Source: Suillus spraguei (lineage: Eukaryota > Basidiomycota > Agaricomycetes > Boletales > Suillaceae). Taken from it: DNA of 64,000 nt. The notes below the pieces were generated by a model that saw only the letters and a program-made list of their open reading frames with translations, was not told the DNA's origin and searched no databases. The translations under genes and the position numbers were made by a program. Shown here in pieces: positions 1 to 11,734 of this stretch (position 1 is the stretch's first letter; every line of letters starts with the position of its first letter). Location of the stretch: positions 1 to 64,000 of the forward strand of contig JABCPU010000255.1 of NCBI GenBank assembly GCA_016800925.1, written 5' to 3'.

Positions 1-1450
1 CGGCACTTGTTACATTGCCAGAAATTCAGGATTCGGGTCTCAGTTCTTGGTACTTGACACTCGGTGAACTGTATAAGGAAATAGAAAATTTACATCTTAG
101 ACATCTTTGCGAGTTTCAAGTTTCAAGTTGTAAGTTTCGGAGTTCGGGGTTGTGTTCCAGCACTCGGCACTTGTTACACTGCCAGGAATTCGGTTGGGTC
201 CCGGGTCTTGGTACTTGACACTCAGTGAACTGTGTAAGGAAATAGCAATTTTACATGATACAGATTTTTGCAAGTTCAATTTTGAAGTTTGAAGTGTGAA
301 GTTTCGGGTTCGGGGTCAGTTCGGCACTCGGCACTTGTTACACTGCCAGGAATTCGGGATTCGGGTCCCGGGTCTTGGTACTTGACACTCGGTGAACTGT
401 GCAAGGAAATAGAAAATTTACATGATACAGATTTTGCAAGTTTCAATTTTGAATTTGAAGTTTGAAGTTTGTTTGAAGTTTCGGGGTTCGGGGTGGTTCC
501 GGCACTGGCACTTGTTACACTGCAGGAATTCGGGATTCGGGTCCCGGGTCTTGGTACTTGACACTCGGTGAACTGTGCAAGGAAATAGAAAATTGAAACT
601 TGCAAAAAATCTGTATCATTAAATTTTCTATTTCCTTGCACAGTTCACCGAGTGTCAAGTACCAAGACCCGGGACCGAATCCCGAATTCCTGGCAGTGTA
701 ACAAGTGCCAAGTGCCGGAACCTGACCCCGAACCCGAAACCAAACTTCAAACTTCAAACTTCAAACTTCAAAATTGAAACTTGCAAAAATCTGTATCATG
801 TAAATTTTCTATTTCCTTGCACAGTTCACCGAGTGTCAAGTACCAAGACCCGGGACCCGAATCCCGAATTCCTGGCAGTGTAACAAGTGCCGAGTGCCGG
901 AACCTGACCCCGAACCCCGAAACTTCACACTTCAAACTTCAAAATTGAAACTTGCAAAAATCTGTATCATGTAAAATTGCTATTTCCTTACACAGTTCAC
1001 TGAGTGTCAAGTACCAAGACCCGGGACCCAAATCCCGAATTCCTGGCAGTGTAACAAGTGCCGAGTGCTGGAACACAACCCCCGAACTCCGAAACTTACA
1101 ACTTGAAACTTGAAACTCGCAAAGATGTCTAAGATGTAAATTTTCTATTTCCTTATACAGTTCACCGAGTGTCAAGTACCAAGAACTGAGACCCGAATCC
1201 TGAATTTCTGGCAATGTAACAAGTGCCGAGTGCCAGACCTCGAACCCCAAAACTTGAAACTTGAAACTCGCACAAATCTGTATCATGTAAAATTTCTATT
1301 TCCTTATACAGTTCACCGAGTGTCAAGTACCAAAACCTGGAACCCAAATCCTGAATTCCTGGCAATGTAACAAGTGCCTCGTGCCGGAACCCGAACCCTA
1401 AACCCTGAACCCCAAAATTTGAAACTTGAAACTTGAAACTTGAAACTGTA
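1..1450. repeat. Head-to-head inverted array of ~165-bp repeats
   Basis: A repeat containing a TTGGTACTTGACACT core occurs in plus orientation at about 47, 208, 375 and 551, and in reverse complement at about 651, 832, 1003, 1168 and 1319. Spacing is 150-181 bp. The two half-arrays face each other across a short spacer near 595-629. Two diverged copies of the same unit reappear at about 3600-3860. Short open frames here only reflect the repeat and are not called as genes. Confidence 0.85.
541..685. repeat. Large hairpin at the centre of the inverted array
   Basis: About 54 bp at 541-594 (starting GTCCCGGGTCTTGG) are nearly perfectly reverse-complementary to 630-685 (ending CCAAGACCCGGGAC), with a roughly 35-bp loop. 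This is where the array switches orientation. Confidence 0.8.
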
Positions 1451-1543
1451 TGCCAGGGTTTTGGGTCCCGGGTCTCGGTAGTTCACACTTTGTGAGTTTC
1501 AAGTTTTGGGTTTCAAGTTTTGGCACTCAGCACTCAGGACTGG

Positions 1544-2718
1544 CACTCAGTGATTCAATAATTTGCTTCTGGCAGAGGTAACATTCATTGAAAAAAATTG
1601 TATATACATCTATCACTATGCAATTATGTCCACCTCCTCACAAGACCCTTTAACCTTCACCTCAACATCCAGTTCAATCTCGACCATCTTATCATGGATG
1701 CCCTCCTGTTGCTCCTCAATCATTTTTAAAGTTTTTCAATGTCTTATCATTGCATAAATGGCCAGCCCTGCTCAGACATCAACAGTAGTACACTCCCACA
1801 TGTGTCATATGCAAAGGATCAGTTGTATATAGGCCACAAATCTGATATGTCATGTACAGGGATATTTCTACTGATAAGAAGCCTACATAATAATCAAGCT
1901 TGTGATAAGTGATCTGATGCGTGATTTACCTCTCATATATGTCCCTAATGATGTATTTGAAGTTTTAGAAAGATCCATGAAGGACTGACTGAATGATAAG
2001 TAAAATGACATATGTGTGAAAAGTGACAATTGACATCTTTTTACACAAAGTCACATTTATATATGGTACAGTTTAAATATTTCATTCAAAATATGTAAGA
2101 TACATGTTAGACTACTAAAGGAACCTATACTGCATATTGCCCTGAGGTTGGAGGGTGGTGAAAGGGATGTGGTGTATATCTCAGTTGACCCAGCGTCAAA
2201 GTCCTACAACTGCCCAACTGACCATTTTCGATATTTTGGGACTTTGAACTTTCCCACAGTCAATTTCTTATCTATTTCACTTCCTCAGCACTCAATTCTT
2301 GTTGGATGGTTTTATAAATTTAGATATATCATAGTGAATGTATTTTAAATCTACTCCAGGTGTCTGATTAATAAACTTTGATGTTTTGAAAGTATGGGCT
2401 CCTTATCAGTAGAAATAGTAAGCATTCACACTAGTTCAAAACTCCGGCCTATTTTAAGCTGATCCTTGTCATACAAAGCAAGTATATATGGTATTATAAT
2501 GATATATGAAGAGGCTGTATTATTTATGCAAGAGTAAGATACTGAAAACATCAAAAGTGTGAGAAATGCGACTTTCTATGTTTTTGTTCTTGGATGTTGA
2601 GGTGAAGGTTAAAGGGTCTTGTGAGGAGGTTGGCATAATTGCATAGTAATTGATGTATATACAAATTTTTTCAATGAATGTTACCTCTGCCAGAAGCAAA
2701 TTATTGAATCACTGAGTG
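1544..2718. mobile_element. Non-autonomous element with ~128-bp terminal inverted repeats
   Basis: Bases 1544-1671 (starting CACTCAGTGATTCAATA) are matched in inverse orientation at 2592-2718 with only a few mismatches and small gaps. The roughly 920 bp between them are AT-rich and have no credible coding capacity. Long TIRs around a non-coding core suggest a foldback-type or large MITE-like element. The flanks belong to the surrounding CACTCAG-rich repeat, so no target-site duplication can be read. Confidence 0.7.
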
Positions 2719-2739
2719 CTGAGTGCCGAAACTCAAAAC

Positions 2740-3450
2740 TGTTATGGCCATGCAAAACCAGAGGCAATTCAGAAGTTCCAGCTTTGCATGGGGTCGTACT
2801 GGAGGGTCATACTAATTCATGGGGGCTTGGCCTCAGCTTGTGCTGTGCCCCTTGCCTGAGTACATGCCCCTAATTTCATATGAAGTCCAAAGAGGAGTTC
2901 TTGTGAAGTCCGAGGGAGAACCTTGGAGGAACTCTTGGGCTGGATTGCTCCATAGAGTGCCAATAAACTTCTGGAGAAGTGTAGAAAACTATGCCGCAGG
3001 TAGGCGGAGATAGAGGTAAGACTACTGGGACAAGTCCCAAGTAGAATGGGTGAAGGGAAGACCACTGGATGAAGTCTAGGGCAGGATTGGAGCAAGGCTC
3101 CAGGGGGAAATATGATCCACAGGAGGTCAAGGATAGGATAGGACAGGACAAGAGGTCCGGAGATAGGAGGTCCAGAGGATGAGGAGTGGAGGAATGCAGA
3201 AATGGAGGAGTGGAGGAGTGGAGAAACGGAGGAGCGGAGCTCTGTGGATTTGGGGGGAAGTATTGCCCTACTATGGAGGAGTAGGTCCGGAGATTATGTA
3301 AGGAAGGTACAGGCTACTACGGATGAAGTCCGGAGTAGAAACAAACAGAGGAAGACTACCAAAGGTAGAGCTGGAGGTGAACAGAGATAAAGACTGGAGT
3401 TCGGACAAAGTTCGGAAAGTATAATATAACAAAGGGTCAAAGGTCCGGCC
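2740..3450. other. Purine-rich stretch without recognisable genes
   Basis: The plus strand is strongly G/A-rich. At about 3180-3245 it contains short direct repeats of the type GGAGTGGAGGA, and elsewhere recurring GAAGTC and TCCGGAG words. Small open frames on both strands look composition-driven. It may be an untranslated or LTR-type remnant of a retroelement, but nothing diagnostic is visible. Confidence 0.4.
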
Positions 3451-3599
3451 TAGGGAATACTAATTTTACATGATATACATTTTTGCAAGTTTCTGTCACA
3501 TACCGTATTTCACACCCCATCTCCACTATGATCTCTGGCCCTGATCTCCATATTTCCGGACCTCCGGACCTCCACAGCTAGCCTGCCAACCCTAAATTT

Positions 3600-3863
3600 G
3601 GGATTTGGGTCTCAGGTCTTGGTACTCAACACTCGGTGAACTGTGTAAGGAAATAGAAATTGTACATGATACAGATGTTTGCGAGTTTTGAAATTTCAAG
3701 TTTTGGGTCTCGGGCTTCGGCACTCAGCACTCAGCACTCAGCACTTTCATACATGCCAGGAATTCAGGATTTGGGTCTCAGGTCTTGTTACTTGACAATT
3801 GGTGAACTGTGTAAGGAAATAGAAAATTTACATGATATACATTTTGTGAGTTTCAAGTTTTAA
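3600..3863 (+). repeat. Two more copies of the ~165-bp array unit
   Basis: The core word preceding GGTGAACTGTGTAAGGAAATAG occurs at about 3625 and 3786, 161 bp apart. This is the unit of the array at the left end in plus orientation, about 2.2 kb away. It directly precedes the next satellite. Confidence 0.75.
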
Positions 3864-5680
3864 ATGTGTGGATCAAATTCCTTTTGGATCAAATTCCTTT
3901 TATTGTCTCACATTTTTCTGAGTCCCGAGTGCAGAATCACGAGTGCCAAACCTCGAAATTGTGGACTACCAGATGTCAGAGTTCGGGGTTCAGCACTAAA
4001 AATGTGTGGGTCAAAGTCTTTTTATTGCCTCACATTGATTCACACATTTTGAGTGCCGAACCCTGAACCCCGGCACCTGGCACTCAGGACTCGACACAAA
4101 ATGTAAAGAATTTAAAACCTATCTGTTGAGTCACCTTGTGCCGGGTGCCAGGTAACAATGTGAAACATATCAATCCATACATCTTAAGTGCCGAACCCCG
4201 AACCCGGCACCTGGGACTCGGGACTCATCACCATGTGAAAAATATTGATCTACATATTTTAAGTGCTGAACCCCAACCCCTGGCACCCGGGACTTAGAAC
4301 AATGTGAGGCAATACAGAGATATTGATTCACACATATTGAGTGCCGAACCCCAAACTCTGGCACCCGGCACTCAGGACTCGGGCCTTGGGACTCATAACA
4401 ATGTGAAAGATATCAATGCACATATTTAGACACCAAACCCTGAACTCCGGCACCCGGCAGTCGGGAATCGGGACTCAGCCTCATAACAATGTGAGAGATA
4501 TTGATCCACATATTTTAACACCGAACCCGAACCCCAGCACCTGGGAGTTAGAACAATGTGAGGCAATCCAAAGATATTGATTTACACATGTTGAGTGCCA
4601 AACCCCAAACTCCGGCACCCGGCACTCAGGGATCAGGATTCGGGACTCATAACAATGTGAAAGATATCGATCCACATATTTTATGTGCTGAACCCTGAAC
4701 TCCGGCACCCGGGAGTTAGAACAATGTGAGGCAATACACAGATATTGATTTACACATGTTGAGTGCCGAACCCTGAACTCCGGCACCCGGCACTCGGGAC
4801 TCGGGCCTTGGAACTTATAACAATGTGAAAGATGTCAATGCACATATTCTATCACCGAACCCCAAACCCCGGCACCCGGGAGTTAGAAATATGTGAGGCA
4901 ATACAAAGATATTGATTTACACATGTGGAGTGCTGAACCCCGAACTTCGGCACCGGCAGTTGGGAATCTGGACTCGGGACTCATAACCATGTGAAAGATA
5001 TCGATCCACATATTTAACCACCCAACCCCGAACCCCAGCACCCGGGAGTGAGAACAATGTGAGTCAATACAAAGATATTGATGTACACATGTTGAATGCC
5101 GAACCCCGAACTCCGGCACCCGACACTCGGGACTCGGGACTTGTACTCATAACAATGAGACAGATATCGATCCACATATTTTAACACCGAACCCCAAACA
5201 CCGCCACCCGTGAGTTAGAACCATGTGAGGCAATACAAAGTTGAGTCCCTGTTGACGACGCACTGACCTGGGGTTACCATGTGAGGCAATACAAAGATAT
5301 TGATTTACACATGTTGAGTGCCGAACCCGCACTCCGGCACCTGGGAGTTAGCACAATGTGAGGCAATACCATGATATTGATTTACACATGTTGAGTGCCG
5401 AACCCCAAGTGCCGGAGCTGGGGTTTGGCAGTCAAAACAATGTGAAAGACCTCGATCCACATATTTTATGTGCCGAACCCCGAACTCCGGCACCCGGCAC
5501 TCGGGACTCGGACTTGGTACTCATAATGTGAAAGATCTTGAGCAACATATTGTCAGTGCTGAACCCTGAACCCCAGCACCCAGCACTCGGGACTCGGGAC
5601 TCAGAACAATGTGAGGCAATAGACACCTATTGATCCACACATTCTAAGTGCCAAACTCCGAACTCCGAAATCTGGTAGTC
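3864..5680. repeat. Satellite array with ~84-bp monomer and ~168-bp dimer period
   Basis: The landmark AATGTGAGGCAATAC (with variants) lies at about 4301, 4555, 4723, 4889, 5056, 5222, 5278, 5355 and 5608. Most spacings are 166-168 bp, and two are about 254 bp, which equals three monomers. A sister landmark, ATGTGAAAGATATCGATCCACAT, alternates with it, so the higher-order unit is a dimer of two diverged subunits. Each subunit ends in a GAGTGCCGAACCCC/GGCACCCGGCACTCGGG tract that is itself palindromic. Repeat-derived minus-strand frames with recurring peptides are not called. Confidence 0.85.
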
Positions 5681-6280
5681 TACTATTTAGGGGTTCGCGC
5701 GTTCGGTACTCGGGCTTTTGCACTTGAGACCGAAAACAATGTTAGGCAATAAAATGACTTTGATCCACACATTTTTGGTAGATATCTTTTTCATCTCAAA
5801 TCTTGAATCTCGAGTGCCGAACTCCGAATCCCGAAATCTGGTAGTCTACAATTTCGGGGTTCGGTCCTTGGGACTCAGACACATGTCAGGCAACAACAAA
5901 ACTTTGATCCACACATTTTTGGTAGATGTCTGTTTTGTCTCAAATCTCGAGTTTCTAGTTTCTAGTTTCGGTACTCTGCACCTGCACCCGGCACTCGGCA
6001 CTAGATGACTCCACACATGGACTTTAAATCTTTCACCTTGTGTGTTGTGTTTCGGGTGTCCGGGTATCCGGAATTCAGGAAATCTCTAGTTTGAATCTCC
6101 AGTTTCGAGTTCCTGGATTCGGGACTTGGCACCTGGCACCCGGCACCTCAATTATCGATGAATGTCAGACATGATGAATTCAGGTTTTCGTGCTTCAGGG
6201 TTAGATTTTGGTGGTTGATGGTAGGTATATGCACTCATAGGGTGGCATGTATCCTATGTGTTTGATTCTCTGGTGGCTAC
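5680..6280. other. Satellite fringe, no gene seen
   Basis: Diverged relatives of the preceding satellite continue to about 6010, including two copies of the word ACTTTGATCCACACATTTTTGGTAGAT at about 5757 and 5911. From there to 6280 the sequence is ordinary, with no supported feature. Confidence 0.4.
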
Positions 6281-6289
6281 ATCAGCTGT

Positions 6290-6790
6290 ACGTCTTTATG
6301 ATACATATCTAGGCCCACCCGTATATGTAATATATTTTACCTCGGCCCACCTGTCTATGTAAAATTCCCCCACGTCGGCCCACCCGTCTATGCAATAAAT
6401 ATTTTACTGCACCCTCAGCCCACCCGTCTATGTAATACACCCCATGTCGGCCTACCCATATATGTAATATTTTCTCCCCTTGGCCCACCCGTATATGTAA
6501 TATTCTCCTACTCGGCCCACCCGTCTATGCAATAATATTTGCCTTGCATCTCTCTTCAGCCCAGCTGTCTATATATCCTACTCTACATACTACCCAGATG
6601 GGCCCACCCATCTCTGTCGGGATGATATCCCCCTGGCCCATCCGTCAACATCAAGAAATCATGTTTCCCTCGGCCCACCGTCTCTCCTGAAAATACAAGT
6701 CTCCCGGCCCACCCGTCTCCATCGGAAATAATTTTCCCCCCGGCCCATCCGTCAACATCGAGGATATACATAACCTTGGCCCATCTTTGA
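6290..6790. repeat. Minisatellite with CGGCCCACCCGTCTATGTAA-type units
   Basis: More than a dozen irregular copies of a CGGCCCACCCGT(C/A)TATGTAAT unit, spaced about 30-45 bp, run through this interval. Toward the right end the units become CGGCCCATCCGTCAACATC. Read on the minus strand these units produce a recurring DGWAG peptide, which is probably a by-product. Confidence 0.8.
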
Positions 6791-6799
6791 CGGGATATT

Positions 6800-7770
6800 A
6801 TGTGGGGTCGGGTGACCCGTATAGTACGGAGTTTGTCACTGAAGGGGCTCATGGTGTGATTCTAGAGCCTCATTTTTTCAACCTGCTAAATTCTTAAGCA
6901 GTTCTTCATCCACCATCGACCCTGGACCTGCAAGAAATTCATTGTCCGAGCTGCAAGAGTCACTGGTAAGGGGAGGCGCCCATGCAGAAGACCTTTGAAA
7001 TTTTTTTGCTGAGGGCTATGTCAAGTCCATCTTCTGGTTGAGTGTGCATATGGGCATGTTTTCAACGTGCTGGCTTGCCAGCTTCATCATCTGCTTTGTG
7101 CAAGAAATTTGGCATAGCTAAGAGACCCAAAAGTCTGAACGATAGGTTTCAGTGTTTTACAGATTGTACCCCACCCAGACCCGAAAATAATGCTTGATGT
7201 CAGCAGCATGAGGTACAATTAAGTGGATAATGATTGCGAACACCTTCAATGGACAGTGTTTGGTACTGACTGGGAGAGTTTTTCATTGAACTCACTGAAA
7301 CAATTTGAAATTTGCATGTGTTGCTTGCTCTGGAGTGACTGGGAGATCCACAAACCCAAAGGAGTTCTTCCATTTCTGTGGAGTATAGTCATAGTTGATG
7401 GAGGCTCAAATGAAGCAGAATCTGCATTTGGGATAGGTGTGAGGCAATATAGTTACAGACTTCTGAATGAGCCTGGTCTGGGGCTGTAGGGTAAGCATTC
7501 TGGTCAAGAATATGTTTGAGGTGTCTGTCATCGCAACCTTCTATATATGTCGAACAGTAATTGCAGTGATAAACATAGTGATTGGAGGAATTGGAACTTT
7601 TTGCTGTTGGATCAAGTGGTTAGTGATTATTTTTCAAACAGGACAACCCTTGGACTTTGTCAATGACATTCTGGCATGTACAGAGGTCCAGACAAACTTT
7701 TTTGAATGTCGAACATTTGTTATTTGCTCACAGTGCAAATAAGATTCATATTACTTCTGCTGACTTCTGC
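6800..7770. other. No recognisable gene
   Basis: Only short open frames without recognised domains are present (for example 7223-7489 and 7467-7742 on the plus strand). The interval lies just upstream of a decayed Harbinger transposase and could be element-derived, but nothing diagnostic is seen. Confidence 0.4.
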
Positions 7771-7774
7771 CCAC

Positions 7775-7925
7775 AACACTAAAGCCAGGGCCCAGGCCAG
7801 AGGCTTGGGCCTTGTCAAATACCAGGCCAGGCCCTAGGCCCTGGAAAGCCTACCCGCAGGCCTGGCCTGGTGAGGGCTTGGCCTCAGGGCTTGAGGGCCT
7901 CAGGCCTGGCCCTGCACATCACTAT
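7775..7925. repeat. GC-rich GGCCTGG low-complexity tract
   Basis: The interval is made of imperfect repeats of GGCCAGG, GGCCTGG and GGGCTTGGCC, sharply different in composition from its AT-rich surroundings. Confidence 0.6.
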
Positions 7926-7929
7926 TCTT

Positions 7930-8822
7930 ATTGGCATTCTCCTCCTGGCCAATCTATTCTAACCTATGTCCGGCTTCCCAATGCCAGAAACTCCAATACC
8001 CACCCAAATCCTTGAGACCGACAAAACTATTTCACTACTTTGCAGATGTAATTGGCGCTTTGACGGCACACACATTGCTTGTCATCCCTCAGCTGCTGAT
8101 CGTGATACCACTCATGACCGCAAAGGCAATTTAACACAAAATTGCCTTTCTGCATGTGACTTTGACATGTGTTTCATGTACATGTTGAGTGGTTTCCAGG
8201 GGTCTGCAGTGGATGCTCGTATCTACAATGTGGCTCGTCTAACTGATTTTATGATCCCTCCAGGCAAGGTGTACCTTGCAGATGCTGGATTTGCTGCATG
8301 TGATGAATTGTTGGTACCTTATCATGGCATGCGCTACTACCTTGCTGAATGGGCTGGGCAAATCTTGTGTATGTTCCTGACTCATTACTGCCCTGGCATA
8401 GTACTTACACATCTCTGCAGGCCTTGTAATGCCAAGGAACTGTATAATCTACGCCATGTGCAGCTCCACAATGTCGTCGAGCATATCTTCTGTGTCTTAA
8501 AAAATCACTTCCACATCCTTCAGCTCCCTCCTGAGTATAGCTCTGATATACAAGCTCGCATCCTCTGGCATTGTGTCTTGTACACAATGTCATCCGCATC
8601 CACAACCCAGACAAATTATCAGACTTCTGTCAAGTGGAGTCAGATGAGTGGAGGGCTCCTTATGATAGTGGCACACTCACTGATGGACCTCCAACTAAAG
8701 CAGCATGCATTCGTGCACATGATGTTTGTGATGAGATTGCTGAATCAATGTGGGGTGATTACCTTACAGAAAGGCAGCATGGAGGAGCGTCTTTGCACCT
8801 GGTGCATACTGAAATCTAATTA
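7930..8822 (+). pseudogene. PIF/Harbinger-type transposase (DDE_Tnp_4) pseudogene
   Basis: The conceptual product is the C-terminal two thirds of a fungal Harbinger transposase: a DGTHI block, DFDM...GSAVDARIYN, the LADAGF block carrying a catalytic Asp, NLRH and NVVEHIFCVLK with the catalytic Glu. The reading switches frame at about 8013, 8060 and 8565, ending in the RIHNPDKL and MWGDYLTERQHGG segments. A probable 54-bp intron (8367-8420) interrupts the EWA...PCNAKELYN region and keeps frame when removed. The N-terminal part is missing and at least three frameshifts make it inactive. Family assignment is secure from the motifs; no terminal repeats were found. Confidence 0.85.
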
Positions 8823-8899
8823 GTTGTTTTGTTATCATCGTTTGTTTGTTGTAGTCATTTTTCAATCAATTTATGTTGTGAACCCACCATTGAGATTAC

Positions 8900-9330
8900 G
8901 GAAGGCCCAGTACCCTCCAGAACAATGTCGTCAAAGGAAATATCTCACACCATTTCTTGACAATGGATGCCCGAAATCACAAGTGATATTGAAGCATCAA
9001 ACCCAAATCCTGCCTCAAATATAAAATCTCATCTTGATCTGTTTGCTGCACCACCTGCCTCCATTCTCGACAATGGATGCCCAAAATAATGTATCAAGTG
9101 ATGTCAAAGCATCAAACCCAAATCCTGCCTCAAATATAAGATAAAATCTCATCTTTATATTTGAGGCAGGATTTGGCTTTGATGCTTCAACATCACTTGA
9201 GATTTTGGGTGTCCATTGTCAAGGAATGGAGGCAGGTGGTGCAGCAAACAGATCAAGACGAGATTTTATATTTGAGGCAGGATTTGGGGCTGCACCACCT
9301 GCCTCTTCAGATACTGCACAATCTGATGCA
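8900..9330. repeat. Inverted repeats around AAATCCTGCCTCAAATATA
   Basis: Bases 9069-9138 are inversely repeated at about 9155-9220 (the ends read GACAATGGATGCC and its complement). Further copies of the ATCCTGCCTCAAATATAAAATCTCATC word lie at 9008 and, inverted, at 9262. The structure is a nested hairpin with a very short loop near 9145, probably a decayed MITE-like insertion. Confidence 0.6.
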
Positions 9331-10238
9331 GGCACTCGGCTCGTCAAGAATTCATATATAGATTGTCTCTTGAGAACATTGTGTACGTAGTGATCTAATT
9401 AATGTATGATGTGGAGTATCACAGCAGCTCCTGTTTCATTTGCCCACACTCTCCTTGCCTCCCACAGGTGCTGATCTAAAAAAATCTTATGAATACCATC
9501 TCATGTGATGTTGTTGTAAGCATCAGCGATAGTGATGTCAGATTTAAAAAGGTTGATCATCACCATGGCATCATAGTCGTCCAAATCCTTTTCTTCTTGC
9601 ACCCGAAGCATAGCACGCTGCTTGTGGGTTGGAACATGTTCCATGATATGCACTGTGACAGTTTCCTAAAGCGCTGAGCCTGCAGAAGTTATACTATCAG
9701 CCACCTTGTCACCCATCTCTTCCAAAGCAACCAGCATGGTGAGATGCTGCACTTTTGATGACCCTGACACACTTCTTTCCTTTTGAAGAATTTGGGGGCG
9801 GGACTCGTGTCGTCCACTATCATCCCCATCAGCTTTACGCTTCACCGCTGTTGAAAGCAGGCATGGAAATTGAAGGGACAACAAAGGGCTGTGTAGCTGC
9901 ATTGAAGCCTTGTGGTGTGACAGGTGGGATAGGTGTGGCGGCGACAGGTGAAATAGGGATAGGTGTAACGGCAGGTGCTCTGCTCATTTTGATGTCATCA
10001 AGGTCACGAAACTCGACCTGATTGAGCACGCTATCATGCATGGTATGTGGTTCATACCATGACATATATGAGTATACATGATTAGGAAAGAAGTGTATAA
10101 GGATATACTTCATAGTTATAAGGACAGTTCTATTTTCTCACACTCTATTTAGTTGTATTTATATGTTTCTATCTCTTTCCATATTTTTCTGTATTTATTC
10201 AGCCATCAGATTTGATTATTAAGCCACTCAGATATGTT

Positions 10239-10870
10239 TGTAAGCATGTCATGTGATTAGTAATATCTGATTTGTAAAAGACTTTACATGACTCATCATG
10301 TTTTGTCATGATTTGTCATGCTTTGTAATATTCCACCATGATTTGTAATATTTACTCATGTACTTTAGTAAGCAGCTGATTCATCACAACCTAAAAGGCT
10401 TGGTTTGTAAGCATATTCTTACCAATCCAGTCATGAGTCATGCTTAGTAAGGGTGGTTTCCAAAATGTATATAAGGACTCCATCTATATTTGTATTTGAA
10501 TATATAAGTTTTTTCCTCTTCTTTCTTGTCCCAAACTGTGTGGGAACCATAAGAATCAGAAGTGCTGGAGTTTTCACCTTTCTGTCTCAATATGTGTGAG
10601 ATCCAGAAGAAAGTGTAGTAGGCCTATGAGTTGCCTTGAAAACCATTATATATATCATATATCATGTTCAGTTGAGTTGTATACTATCTTACAGGGATCG
10701 CCTATACAACAAACTATCATTCTATCTAAGTTTTGTATCTACGACCTCTCTTTTACAGGAAGAGACACGAATTCATGAGCCACTTAGTACATATTTCTAG
10801 GTTATAATAAACCTATTTCCCATTCCCTACTATCAGAAGTAATCAATCAAGAAAGTAATTTATTACTCTT
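10239..10870 (+). mobile_element. LTR-like retroelement remnant
   Basis: This AT-rich block begins near TGTAAGCATGTCATGTG. It contains a TATA-like GTATATAAGG at about 10478 followed by pyrimidine-rich sequence, and ends near a CTATCAGAAG word (about 10838) that resembles a copia primer-binding site. It lies inside the broken Myb/SANT gene. No flanking duplication could be read, so the boundaries are approximate. Confidence 0.35.
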
Positions 10871-11000
10871 TGACCACCCACAAACATCACATTACCTCCC
10901 ACGAAGTAGAAAAGTCGTAGACCATGAACTTGAGGAGCTGGCACCTAATAGTCTTATGGACTGCAATTGTGATGGTCATTGTATTCCACCTTCACCTATA
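10871..11000. other. Interrupted tail of the Myb/SANT relic
   Basis: This stretch between the LTR-like block and the GWPHYE segment has no intact frame. It probably belongs to the broken minus-strand gene. Confidence 0.25.
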
Positions 11001-11734
11001 AGACCCTCAAGTAGCAAGACAGTGCTCTCCAGGGACGACATGGGATCAGTAGAAGTATTGCCACTAGTAGCATGGTGATGTCACTACCAGTTGCTGTGGG
11101 AGTCGATGCATCTGCAGCTAGGCTGGTGCTGGCATGGAAGCCAACCCAGCTGCTTGTCTGTGCCGGAATGATACCTTGCAGTGTCTCATAATGTGGCCAT
11201 CCTTTGTTTTTCAAAGGCCTTACTAAGGGGTTATGCTGCATGAATAATTAGTGTGGTAGAACAGGACAGATAGACAATACAGTACTTAATAAAGTCCGCC
11301 CACATAGTCTCAGATTCTTTGCTGATATTAAATCTGGGTCGAACAATAAACCTGAGGTGCTAGATATTTTTTCAACCACCTGATACATCTTTTTATCTAG
11401 AAATACATCAATATTAGTAACAGCACGTATATCAATAAAACAATAGTACTTACCTGAGCCTATTTAAATTGGCAGGCTTCAGGGGTCTTGGGAGCACCAT
11501 CAGGGCATGGGCATGTTGCCATCTCTGCGGCAGCACCAATCCAGAAAGATTTCATGAAGTTCATCCATCACCCCCTTTGGCGCTGTGTTGGACAGCATAT
11601 TCAACTAATTTCCTTTCACCTTCAACAGACCATACACAGCGGTCTTTTGCTGCTGTGGTAAGTTCCTGACTGTCAGTGGCTGCCTTTTTTTTTATCTTTG
11701 CCTTTGGCCATAGTGGTAGGGTTATATATGAGGA

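Larger units (their letters stand above)
9480..11680 (-). pseudogene. Myb/SANT-like DNA-binding gene, broken
   Basis: On the minus strand, scattered frames together resemble the fungal Myb/SANT-like domain that often accompanies Harbinger-type transposons. In order they are: a WSVEGERKLVEYAVQHSAKGGDG segment (about 11670-11560), NFMKSFWIGAAAEMA...GAPKTPEACQFK (about 11558-11465), a KKMYQVVEKISSTSGLLF segment after a probable intron, PLKNKGWPHYETLQG (about 11220-11165), and a Pro/Ala-rich tail with KRKADGDDSGRH (about 10020-9670). Frame changes at about 11558 and in the middle show it is no longer coding. LTR-like sequence lies between the domain and its tail. With the opposite-strand transposase upstream it could be the second gene of one old Harbinger element. 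Confidence 0.6.

Noticed and set aside
4170..5626. Series of 60-100 codon minus-strand frames with a recurring VRHSTCVNQYLCIASHC-like peptide
   Set aside because: The recurrence follows exactly the 84/168-bp satellite. There is no start context, intron structure or domain, so these are repeat by-products.
6583..6852. 89-codon minus-strand frame with repeated DGWAG
   Set aside because: Produced by the CGGCCCACC minisatellite; no other evidence for a gene.
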